From Mxb001 sp046046455 (lineage in GTDB: Bacteria; Actinomycetota; Actinomycetes; S36-B12), in NCBI GenBank assembly GCA_046046455.1, contig JBJOJS010000059.1, positions 1 through 6,154 of the forward strand: a stretch of DNA of 6,154 nt, given 5' to 3'. The notes under the pieces were generated by a model that was not told the DNA's origin, did no database searches, and saw only the letters and a list, made by a program, of their open reading frames with translations. The first letter of the stretch is position 1. Each line of letters opens with the position of its first letter. The translations under genes and the position numbers were made by a program. Of the stretch, positions 1-6,131 are shown one piece after another.

Positions 1-1241
1 AGTCCACCGACTCGACCGGGCGCGCGACGGTCTCCGTCGATGCACCCGACGACACCCATGTCGGTCCCGCCACCGTCGTCTTCACGGTGACGCTCCCCAG
101 CGGCACGCCGTACGCGCCACTGACCCCTCCACTGGTGCGCGTCACCTACAGCGAGACAGGTCAGCCCACCGCGCTCACGGTGACGCAGGCGCAGTCGACG
201 CCATCGACGATCGGGGCCACCACCCAGCAGACGGTCATCCCCCACGTCGTCGTGCCCTACCAGGGTGACGCATCGACCAGCGACGGCACTCCGGGCACGT
301 GGACCGTGCCGACCTCGACGGCTGCGGGCAGCGGCACGGCGCACGGGACGATGGTGGCCTTCACCCCGACATCCGTGCCTGCGGCACAGCTCACCGTCAC
401 CGCTCCCGAGGGTGTCTTCCTCAGCGAGCGCAGCACCCAGGACTGGGATAGGGGCGAGACCGAGCTCTCCATCGACTCCGGCACGACGATCTACGCGTTC
501 TCGACCAAGATCGGCACGCACTCCGTGACCTTCTCCACGGGGACGCTGAAGACACAGGCGGCCTTCCGCGTCGCGACGGTGCCCAATGCCGCGTACTCGG
601 TCAGCGTGACCGGCGACGACACGGTCGCCACGGGTTCCTTCTCCATCGCGCGCGTCTCGGTCCTGGACCCCTTCGGCAATCCGGTGCCCGGCACGAGCGA
701 TGACAGCGGTGGGCTGACCGCGACCGCATCGGGGCAATTGCTGCTCACGGGCCTGCAGAGCCAAGCATCCGTCTACACCGACGACTCGGGCGTCGCGAGG
801 CTGACGCTCATCGCCGGTGGCAGCGCCGGCGCAGGTCAGTTGCTTCTGGCTCCGCTGGCCGGCAGTGACACTCCGGCCTGGCAGCCGGGCTTCAAGGCCC
901 CCTTCGGCTTCCCTGCGCCTCGCCCCACCGCCACGCTCGACGTTCGCATCGTCGACTCCTCCGCTCCGGGAGCCTCGATATCGATCGTCGGGGAGCGCAC
1001 GAGCGTGCGCGATCGCCAGGGAATCCTGGTCGAGGGCACATCCACGGGGCTCGATCCCGAGTCGATCCTGCGGCCCTGGGTGAAGGCCACCGGCCAGTCG
1101 TCCTACACGCAGGGGGCGGCCGAGATCCGGCCCGATGCCGCCGGTGACTTCAGCTGGTCTCGCCGGGGCGGCAAGAAGGTCTACGTCTACGTCGCCACGA
1201 GCGACGGCAGCGTGCGGTCCAACCGCATCACGATCCCGTAG
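1..1241 (+). CDS. Secreted beta-strand/Ig-like surface protein, 3' part only (paralog of the next gene)
   Basis: The reading frame is open from the window edge (first full codon at position 3) to a TAG at 1239-1241. This is therefore the C-terminal 412 residues of a longer protein, and the GTG at 87 is internal rather than a start. The sequence is rich in Thr, Ser, Ala, Gly and Val in alternating beta-strand patterns and lacks cysteine. It contains an Ig-like module with the turn DPFGNPVPG, a hinge of the form AWxxGF..P.G.PAP, and a C-terminal module ending in GKKVYVYVATSDGSVRSNR then ITIP. It aligns along its whole length with the last ~411 residues of the downstream gene, so I infer the same class of cell-surface protein. 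No LPXTG motif or C-terminal hydrophobic anchor is present. Codon use is less strict than in the paralog (an in-frame ATA at 978 and an AGG in the Asp-Trp-Asp-Arg segment), suggesting lower expression. The exact function is unknown. Confidence 0.85.
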   Translation, partial: STDSTGRATVSVDAPDDTHVGPATVVFTVTLPSGTPYAPLTPPLVRVTYSETGQPTALTVTQAQSTPSTIGATTQQTVIPHVVVPYQGDASTSDGTPGTWTVPTSTAAGSGTAHGTMVAFTPTSVPAAQLTVTAPEGVFLSERSTQDWDRGETELSIDSGTTIYAFSTKIGTHSVTFSTGTLKTQAAFRVATVPNAAYSVSVTGDDTVATGSFSIARVSVLDPFGNPVPGTSDDSGGLTATASGQLLLTGLQSQASVYTDDSGVARLTLIAGGSAGAGQLLLAPLAGSDTPAWQPGFKAPFGFPAPRPTATLDVRIVDSSAPGASISIVGERTSVRDRQGILVEGTSTGLDPESILRPWVKATGQSSYTQGAAEIRPDAAGDFSWSRRGGKKVYVYVATSDGSVRSNRITIP

Positions 1242-1349
1242 CGAGACCTCCCCCGAGCGAGGCATCGCTTCCGCGCATCAGTCCCATGACCGATTCGCCC
1301 CACCAATTCCGACAGTCAAGACATCCGAAGGGAGGCACGCCGACGCATC

Positions 1350-1356
1350 GAAAGGA
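1350..1356 (+). promoter_or_regulatory. Ribosome binding site that selects the TTG start
   Basis: GAAAGGA, containing AAGGA, lies 6 nt upstream of TTG at 1363. The nearest ATG (1375) is 14 nt from the closest purine run (AAAGG, 1356-1360), which is too far for good initiation. This spacing favours TTG as the start of the second surface-protein gene. Confidence 0.6.
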
Positions 1357-1362
1357 AAGGCA

Positions 1363-3918
1363 TTGTCTAACGCAATGCGATCCAGCAAGTCAATACTTGC
1401 TGGCGTAGCTGCGGGTGCCTTGGGCCTCGCGCTCGTCCCCGCTCTCGGGGTCACGAGCGCGAATGCGGCGAGTGTCACGGGAGTTTCCTCCCCCGTGCGC
1501 GCAGGCGCTGTCGGGACCATCCCGGCCGCCTCTCTCGCGTTCGCCAAGTCGATCTCGGCGCCCACGACCCTCTCGGTCGTGTCTGCCCCGACGGCTGCCG
1601 CGATCATCCGCATCAACAACGGCTCAGCCACCCCCTCGAGCAGCGATGACTCGGCGTCCCTGACGTCGTCCGATAGCTCGCTCGGTTCCATCTTCGGCAC
1701 CGCTGTCGCCGACGACACCGTCATCGGCCTCTCGGCTGATACGGCAGGCTCCTACACGGCCCGCCTCGCCAACGGCACGGACACCGTGACCTTCTCCTTC
1801 ACCACGACGGGTGTCCCCACCTCGCTCGCCCTCACGCCTGCTACGCAGACGGTGCTCGTGGGCGCGACGGGCACGCTCGTGGCGACTCTCAGGGATGCCG
1901 CGGGCAATGTGACCCAGCCGTCCACGGTCGACTCGGTGGCCCTGTCCGACAACTCGGACGACACCCTCTCCACCGCAACGCTGACCGCTGCCAACCTGTC
2001 CAAGGGCGCCGCTGAGTTCACGCTCATCACGACGGGCAACCCCGCGGGCACGACCACCGTAACCGCCACGCCTCAGGGCACGCTGCCCGGCACCGGTGTG
2101 ACGGCGGCCACCGCCTCGGTGACCAAGAGCGGTGCGATCTCCACAGCGACGATCGCCAGCATGGCTGTCACCGTGCCCACGTCGGCTGTCAACGCAGGCA
2201 CCGCTCCGTCGGCCTCGACGGCGTCGGTCCCCGAGGGCACATCCGCCGTGACCGTCACGATCGATGACACCACGGCTGCTGCTGCAGGCAACTCCCTGCG
2301 CATCAAGGCCGTGCTCTCCGCTGGCACCCTCGACGGCAGCACCACGCTCACCAAGTACACCGATGTGACGACGAACGCCTCCAAGAAGGCCACCGTCGGC
2401 TACATCATCGGTGGGGCGGGCCTCGTCGCTGGTGCGACTCTCACCGTCAGCCAGGTCAACGTTGCCAACAACGCCGTGAGCCCGGCGGGTCAGATCACCA
2501 TCACGCAGTCGGCTCCGCTGGCAAACCTGTCGATCTCTCCTGATGACTCGCAGGTGGCAGCGCTCAACGCCACGGTGCCGGTGACCGTCACGGTCAAGGA
2601 TCAGTTCGGGAATCCGTTCGCTGGTTACACGGTCCGCGCCTTCCGCGGTCTCGCGTCCAACAACGTGCTCCTGAGCGCGGGCACGACCAACTCTGCCGGT
2701 GTGGCCACGGTCACCGTGACCAACGCTGCAGGTGCTGCAAGCGGCACCTCCGAGAACTACTCGTTCACGGGAACCCCGCCCGGCAGTGTCTCGCCCACGG
2801 TCACGGACAACAACACGCTGACCGTTGCCTACACCACCAACGGCGGCATCACGTCGCTCAGCGTGGCATCGGGCACCGCCGGCACGACGACGCCGATCAC
2901 CAACACGACGACGTCGATTGCCGTCCTGCCCTACCAGATCGTCCCCTTCGGTGGCACCGCCTCGACCGCGACGACCGGCACGTTCACCGTGTCCGGCGCA
3001 GCGATCTCGGCCGGTAACTCCGGAAACGTCTCGCTGTTCACGCCGACGGCAACGCCGGCCAACAACGTGACCGTCACGGTCGGCACGGGCGCCAAGGTCT
3101 CCACGACGGCTTCGACCGTCTGGAGCGGTGGCGCTCAGAGCATCACGGTGCCTTCGGGTACGCCGGTCTACGTCTTCGCGACGAAGGCAGGCGAGCACAA
3201 CGTGGTCTTCACCTCGGGTGGCCTCACGGCGACCCCGAAGATCGTTGCTGCGACGACAGCTGCCGCTGCGTACGACATCAGCATCACGCCCGCTACGCAG
3301 GCGCTCGCCAAGGGCGCTTTCGGCACGGCGACCGTGAAGCTGACGGACGTCTTCGGCAACGCTGTCGCCGGTGCCGCCGGCACCAACAACGTCACGGTGG
3401 CTGCGGCCGGCGAGGTTCTCCTCGGCGGCTTCAACGCGACCCAGACGGTGACCGTCGGAGCTGACGGCTCGGGCACCGTGACCGTCATCGCCGGCAACTC
3501 GGCTGGTGCGGGCACGCTGACCGTCACCCCGGCGTCCGGCCAGTCGGCAGCCGCGTGGGCAGCGGGCTACACCCCGCCCGCGGGCGCTCCCGCTCCCAAG
3601 GTCTCGGCTGTTGCAGCCGTGGCCGTGGGCGAGGGCCCTGTCACGAAGTCGATCACGATCACGGGCTCACGCGCCACGGTGAGTGGCAAGCCTGGCATCG
3701 AGGTTGATGGTGTGACGGTGGGCTTCGAGAACGGCAAGACGGTTGTCCCGTACTTCCGCTTCCCGGGTGAGACCTCCTACACCGAGGGCTCGGCGCGTCC
3801 GGTCATCACCGACGACGCCTTCCTGTGGCAGCGCAAGACGGGCAAGAAGTTCTACGCCTACGTCACATCCGATGACGGTGCGGTGCAGTCCAACCGCGTC
3901 ATCATCCCGGCCAACTGA
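1363..3918 (+). CDS. Secreted multi-domain Ig-like surface (S-layer-like) protein
   Basis: From the TTG at 1363 the product is 851 residues. An in-frame ATG at 1375 would give 847. The open frame reaches back to 1135, but that part overlaps the upstream gene and reads as Arg-rich shadow. The N-terminus is a signal peptide: MSNAMRSSK, a hydrophobic core (about residues 11-30), then a likely cleavage site after SANA near residue 35. The mature protein has no cysteine and is very rich in Thr, Ala, Ser, Val and Gly. Ig-like modules lie near residues 153-236, 386-486 (DQFGNPFAG) and 636-740 (DVFGNAVAG). They are followed by a Pro-rich hinge (AWAAGYTPPAGAPAP) and a C-terminal module (about 760-851) with PGETSYTEGSARP, WQRKTGKKFYAYV and SNRVIIPAN. 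There is no LPXTG motif, C-terminal membrane helix or SLH motif, so attachment is not explained. An S-layer or adhesin-like structural role is inferred; an enzymatic role is unlikely. The gene lies 121 bp after its paralog. Confidence 0.88.
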   Translation: MSNAMRSSKSILAGVAAGALGLALVPALGVTSANAASVTGVSSPVRAGAVGTIPAASLAFAKSISAPTTLSVVSAPTAAAIIRINNGSATPSSSDDSASLTSSDSSLGSIFGTAVADDTVIGLSADTAGSYTARLANGTDTVTFSFTTTGVPTSLALTPATQTVLVGATGTLVATLRDAAGNVTQPSTVDSVALSDNSDDTLSTATLTAANLSKGAAEFTLITTGNPAGTTTVTATPQGTLPGTGVTAATASVTKSGAISTATIASMAVTVPTSAVNAGTAPSASTASVPEGTSAVTVTIDDTTAAAAGNSLRIKAVLSAGTLDGSTTLTKYTDVTTNASKKATVGYIIGGAGLVAGATLTVSQVNVANNAVSPAGQITITQSAPLANLSISPDDSQVAALNATVPVTVTVKDQFGNPFAGYTVRAFRGLASNNVLLSAGTTNSAGVATVTVTNAAGAASGTSENYSFTGTPPGSVSPTVTDNNTLTVAYTTNGGITSLSVASGTAGTTTPITNTTTSIAVLPYQIVPFGGTASTATTGTFTVSGAAISAGNSGNVSLFTPTATPANNVTVTVGTGAKVSTTASTVWSGGAQSITVPSGTPVYVFATKAGEHNVVFTSGGLTATPKIVAATTAAAAYDISITPATQALAKGAFGTATVKLTDVFGNAVAGAAGTNNVTVAAAGEVLLGGFNATQTVTVGADGSGTVTVIAGNSAGAGTLTVTPASGQSAAAWAAGYTPPAGAPAPKVSAVAAVAVGEGPVTKSITITGSRATVSGKPGIEVDGVTVGFENGKTVVPYFRFPGETSYTEGSARPVITDDAFLWQRKTGKKFYAYVTSDDGAVQSNRVIIPAN
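1382..1403 (+). promoter_or_regulatory. Perfect 9-bp hairpin in the signal-peptide coding region
   Basis: CCAGCAAGT (1382-1390) and ACTTGCTGG (1395-1403) are exact reverse complements separated by the 4-nt loop CAAT. In mRNA this would form a tight stem-loop beginning 16 nt after the TTG start codon. It lies inside codons for Ser-Ser-Lys-Ser-Ile-Leu-Ala-Gly. Codons here (TCA, ATA, CTT, GCT, GTA) are unusual for the gene. The structure is directly visible; a role in initiation, mRNA stability or as a DNA operator is inference. Confidence 0.5.
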
Positions 3919-3952
3919 ATCAGTCGGTCGAATAGCTAGGCACTGAACGACA

Positions 3953-3986
3953 GGTGGGCCCGGGCGCAACCGCTCCCGGGCCCACC
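3953..3986 (+). terminator. Strong inverted repeat, probable factor-independent terminator
   Basis: GGTGGGCCCGGG (3953-3964) and CCCGGGCCCACC (3975-3986) are perfect 12-bp reverse complements around a 10-nt loop. After one C/T mismatch, two more pairs can form inside the loop. It lies 34 bp after the stop of the large surface-protein gene and ahead of the BldC-like gene. No T-tract follows, which is common for actinobacterial terminators. It could act as a full or partial terminator, or as a 3' mRNA-stabilising stem. Confidence 0.75.
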
Positions 3987-4012
3987 AGCATAAGCGGGCT
4001 CACCTGCACAAG

Positions 4013-4021
4013 AGGAAGGAG
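4013..4021 (+). promoter_or_regulatory. Strong ribosome binding site for the BldC-like gene
   Basis: AGGAAGGAG lies 5 nt upstream of the GTG at 4027. It supports GTG as the true start and indicates efficient translation. Confidence 0.75.
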
Positions 4022-4026
4022 ATCCA

Positions 4027-4260
4027 GTGACGACTCCGGGTGCCACACCTCAGTTGCTCGCGCCCCGCGAGGTCGCGGCGCTCTTCCGCGTCGACCCCAA
4101 GACGGTGACGCGCTGGGCCGAGCAGGGCCGACTCACCACCGTGCGCACTCTCGGTGGGCATCGCCGCTTCCGCGCCGACGAGGTCTACGCGCTGCTGCGC
4201 GGCTCGCTCACGTCTGGGTCCGCTCTAGCGCAGGATCCAGGCCAGAGCCACGGCGCCTGA
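4027..4260 (+). CDS. BldC-like MerR-type helix-turn-helix DNA-binding protein
   Basis: This 77-residue protein begins at GTG behind a strong Shine-Dalgarno sequence. Residues about 11-60 form a MerR/excisionase-type winged helix-turn-helix: LLAPREVAALFRVDPKTVTR, then WAEQGRLTTVRTLGGHRRFR, then ADEVYALLRG. The segment FRVDPKTVTRWA...G.L...RTLGGHRR(F/Y)R is the hallmark of BldC, the small DNA-binding developmental regulator of Streptomyces, which is conserved across Actinobacteria. BldC has no effector domain and binds DNA as cooperative head-to-tail multimers. I infer a transcription factor; its targets here are unknown. The last ~17 residues (SGSALAQDPGQSHGA region) are not part of the fold, and the final 36 bp overlap the end of the opposing gene. 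Only ~40 bp separate it from the upstream inverted repeat, so it may depend partly on readthrough from the surface-protein gene. Confidence 0.9.
   Translation: MTTPGATPQLLAPREVAALFRVDPKTVTRWAEQGRLTTVRTLGGHRRFRADEVYALLRGSLTSGSALAQDPGQSHGA
4225..4260. other. Convergent 3'-end overlap of two genes
   Basis: The plus-strand BldC-like frame ends with TGA at 4258-4260, and the minus-strand transferase frame ends with TAG at 4227-4225. The 3' ends therefore share 36 bp, and no bidirectional terminator hairpin is visible between them. Transcripts would be antisense to each other at their 3' ends. Confidence 0.8.
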
Positions 4261-5160
4261 CACGCTCAGGACGAGCACCACCTGCAGAGCCGCCACCGAT
4301 TGCCTCACCGACAGACCGCGATCCATGAGCAGGTGCGAGAGATGGTCGCGCCCGGGCGTGAAGGGATGCCGCCCCGCCAGTAGGCGCCGGATGACGACGA
4401 ACGTCGTATCCAGGATGGGCACGAAGACCAGAAGCACGGGGATCAGCGCGCTCCACGGCAGAGCGACGCTGACAGGGCGCAGGCGCAGCGTGACGATCGC
4501 GAGGAGGAAGCCGAGGAAGTAGGCGCCCGCATCTCCGAGGTAGACCGTGGCGGGTGCCCAGTTGTGCCAGAGGAAGCCCGCCGCGGTGCCCGCGAGCGCG
4601 AAGGCAAGCGCACCGACGAAGTACTGCCCGTAGAGCACGGCGACGATCCCGGTGCCGAGTGCAGCCACCAGGGTGGTGGACGCGGCGAGTCCATCGGCAT
4701 TGTCGAGCAGGTTCATCGCGTTGGTGAGACCGACGATCCACAGCACCGTGATGAGGGCGTCGAGCCATCCGATCTGGAAGAAGCCCACCTGCGTGCCGGT
4801 GAACCACACCAGGAGAGCGAGCAGCGTCTGCGCGACGAGTCGGATCCACGGATTCAGTGCGCGGACGTCATCGATGAAGCCCAGCCCGGCCACGATGAGC
4901 GCGGGCAGGAGGACGGACGCGAGCAGCTGGAACGCCGTGATCTCACCGGACACCCCCACCGCGGTGAGGAAGACGAGCGTGAAGGCCATCGCGACCGCAA
5001 TGCCGCCCAACTTGGGGATGGGTCGATCCTGCGTCTTGCGACCACCATCGGGGCCGTCAGTGAGGCCGGACCAGTGTGCGAGCCAGATGGATGCCTGGAC
5101 AAGGATCGCCGAGAGGATGCCGGAGCCGACGAAGGCTGCGACGTAGAGCCAGGGGCTCAT
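4225..5160 (-). CDS. WecA/MraY-family polyprenyl-phosphate sugar-1-phosphate transferase
   Basis: This 311-residue polytopic membrane protein has about ten hydrophobic segments (near 3-27, 52-71, 76-95, 107-125, 132-147, 161-178, 180-198, 206-226, 235-255 and 287-308). Family motifs occur in order. RKTQDRPIPKLGG (41-53) resembles the usual substrate-loop motif. FIDDVRALNPW has the Asp pair D97-D98. NAMNLLDNADGLA (147-159) is the N..N..D..DG signature. YLGDAGA has D210. PILDTTFVVIRR has D251. GRDHLSHLL (270-278) corresponds to the His motif at the cytosolic C-terminal loop. The family transfers a HexNAc-1-phosphate from a UDP-sugar to undecaprenyl (or decaprenyl) phosphate, the first membrane step of cell-wall or surface-glycan synthesis. 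MraY itself is unlikely because the gene is not in a mur cluster and the motifs fit the WecA/TagO/WbpL side better. The usual Ser of LGDxGS is Ala here. Translation is probably coupled to the upstream epimerase gene, as no clear Shine-Dalgarno sequence is seen. Confidence 0.9.
   Translation of the reverse strand: MSPWLYVAAFVGSGILSAILVQASIWLAHWSGLTDGPDGGRKTQDRPIPKLGGIAVAMAFTLVFLTAVGVSGEITAFQLLASVLLPALIVAGLGFIDDVRALNPWIRLVAQTLLALLVWFTGTQVGFFQIGWLDALITVLWIVGLTNAMNLLDNADGLAASTTLVAALGTGIVAVLYGQYFVGALAFALAGTAAGFLWHNWAPATVYLGDAGAYFLGFLLAIVTLRLRPVSVALPWSALIPVLLVFVPILDTTFVVIRRLLAGRHPFTPGRDHLSHLLMDRGLSVRQSVAALQVVLVLSVSGAVALAWILR
5157..5160 (-). promoter_or_regulatory. ATGA stop/start overlap (translational coupling)
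   Basis: On the minus strand, ATG (5160-5158) of the transferase overlaps TGA (5159-5157) of the epimerase/dehydratase. The two genes form one operon and are probably translated in a coupled way. Confidence 0.85.
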
Positions 5161-6119
5161 CGGGTGGAGATGTCGGCCGCGACGTCGGCGATGATCTGGT
5201 CGAGGTTGCGCGTGGGCTGCCAGCCGATGAGGCCGCGCACCTTGGCGGTGTCGGGCACGCGGCGCGGCATGTCTTCGAAGCCCTCTTCATAGGCCTCGTC
5301 GTAGGTCACCTTGACGATCGGGCTCGAGGAGCCGAGGCGGTCGATCACGCGCACGGCGAGGTCGGCGATGGAGATCTCCTCCTGGGAGCCGACGTTGAAG
5401 ACCTGGCCCTCGGCCTCGCGGGAGTCCATGAGTCCGAGCAGTGCCTGGACGACGTCGGCGACGTGGCAGAAGCAGCGGCGCTGTGTGCCGTCTCCGTACA
5501 CGGTGATGGGCTGGCCCTTGAGTGCCTGCTCGACGAAGCGCGGGATGACCATGCCGTAGAAGCCGACCTGGCGCGGGCCGACGGTGTTGAACAGGCGCAC
5601 GATGACGGCGGGCAGGCCCTTCTCCTTCCAGTAGGAGTAGGCGAGCACCTCCTCGATCGCCTTCGCCTCGCTGTAGGACCAGCGCGTCTTAAGCGGCGAG
5701 CCGAGGATGCGGTCGTCCTCCTCGCTCAGCAGGTCGGAGTCGTTCTTGCCATAGATCTCCGAGGTGGAGGTGACGAGCACCTTGCGGCCGTACTTGTGGC
5801 ACTTCTCGAGCACGATCTCCGAGCCGCGGATGTTGGTGGCGAGGGACTCCAGGGGCCGGCCCACGATGAGTTCGACACCGACGGCGGCGGCGAGGTGGAG
5901 GACGACGTCGGCGCGGCGTACGGCGTCATCGACGAGGGCCTCGTTGAGGATTGAGCCGAGTACGAACTCGAAGTGGGGGTCGCCGATGTGATCGCGGATG
6001 TTGTCGTGGCGGCCCGTCGAGAGGTCATCGAGGACCATGACCTGGTCGCCCCTGGCCAGCAGGGCATCGACGAGGTGGGACCCCACGAAGCCAGCTCCCC
6101 CGGTGATGAGCACGCGCAT
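5157..6119 (-). CDS. NAD-dependent sugar-nucleotide epimerase/dehydratase, UDP-glucuronate decarboxylase-like
   Basis: This 320-residue cytosolic protein has the normal length for the extended short-chain dehydrogenase/reductase family. The N-terminus has the NAD-binding loop GGAGFVGS (residues 7-14), with Asp31-Asp32 after the second strand. The catalytic region is TSTSEIYG (117-124) and YSEAK (Tyr149, Lys153). Substrate-binding elements follow: RLFNTVGPRQ (175-184), VYGDGTQRRCFCHVADVV (207-224), FNVGS (241-245) and PRRVPD (285-290). The Thr-Ser-Glu triad at 119-121 plus the RRxPD arginine match the pattern of UDP-glucuronate decarboxylases (UXS, ArnA C-domain). UDP-glucose 4-epimerases usually lack that Glu, and dTDP-glucose dehydratases have Thr-Asp-Glu. 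Conversion of a UDP-uronic acid to a UDP-pentose is thus possible, but the substrate cannot be proven from sequence and many homologs carry generic epimerase names. It is the first gene of a two-gene operon with the downstream polyprenyl-phosphate transferase. The ATG start immediately precedes the nucleotide-binding motif, as expected. Confidence 0.9.
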   Translation of the reverse strand: MRVLITGGAGFVGSHLVDALLARGDQVMVLDDLSTGRHDNIRDHIGDPHFEFVLGSILNEALVDDAVRRADVVLHLAAAVGVELIVGRPLESLATNIRGSEIVLEKCHKYGRKVLVTSTSEIYGKNDSDLLSEEDDRILGSPLKTRWSYSEAKAIEEVLAYSYWKEKGLPAVIVRLFNTVGPRQVGFYGMVIPRFVEQALKGQPITVYGDGTQRRCFCHVADVVQALLGLMDSREAEGQVFNVGSQEEISIADLAVRVIDRLGSSSPIVKVTYDEAYEEGFEDMPRRVPDTAKVRGLIGWQPTRNLDQIIADVAADISTR

Positions 6120-6125
6120 GGGGGC

Positions 6126-6131
6126 AGCCTA
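6126..6131 (-). promoter_or_regulatory. Putative -10 element of a leaderless promoter
   Basis: On the minus strand TAGGCT (TANNNT consensus) ends 6 nt before the ATG at 6119. This would place transcription start at or beside the A of the start codon. There is no Shine-Dalgarno sequence between them. This geometry is typical of leaderless genes in actinobacteria. The -35 region lies at the window edge and shows no clear TTGACA-like hexamer. Confidence 0.55.

Noticed and set aside
1257..1268. GCGA-GGCA-TCGC mini-hairpin after the first gene
   Set aside because: The stem is only 4 bp with no T-tract, too weak to call a terminator.
1135..1362. N-terminal extension of the large surface-protein frame back to an ATG at 1135
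   Set aside because: It overlaps the coding end of the upstream gene, is Arg/Ser-rich with no domain, has no RBS, and would bury the signal peptide ~76 residues inside.
2583..3081. Recurring GACCGTCACGGTC-like small palindromes (2583-2595 and near 3069-3081, with variants elsewhere)
   Set aside because: They arise from alternating Thr-Val codons (ACC/ACG with GTC/GTG) in beta strands, are in frame and are not regularly spaced. They are best explained by protein sequence and codon bias.
1624..3198. 524-residue minus-strand open frame inside the large surface-protein gene
   Set aside because: It is an Arg/Gly-rich low-complexity shadow of GC-rich coding sequence. The plus-strand frame has a signal peptide and paralog conservation.
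3954..4328. 124-residue plus-strand frame overlapping the terminator and the BldC-like gene
   Set aside because: It starts within the inverted repeat, is Arg/Pro-rich, and overlaps a well-supported gene in another frame.
4564..5292. 242-residue plus-strand open frame opposite the transferase
   Set aside because: It is a Glu/Arg/Asp-rich shadow of a hydrophobic membrane protein, with no RBS or domain.
5076..5954. 292-residue plus-strand open frame opposite the epimerase/dehydratase
   Set aside because: It is a shadow frame rich in Asp/Gly/Val/Leu with no motif, while the opposite strand encodes an intact, motif-complete enzyme.
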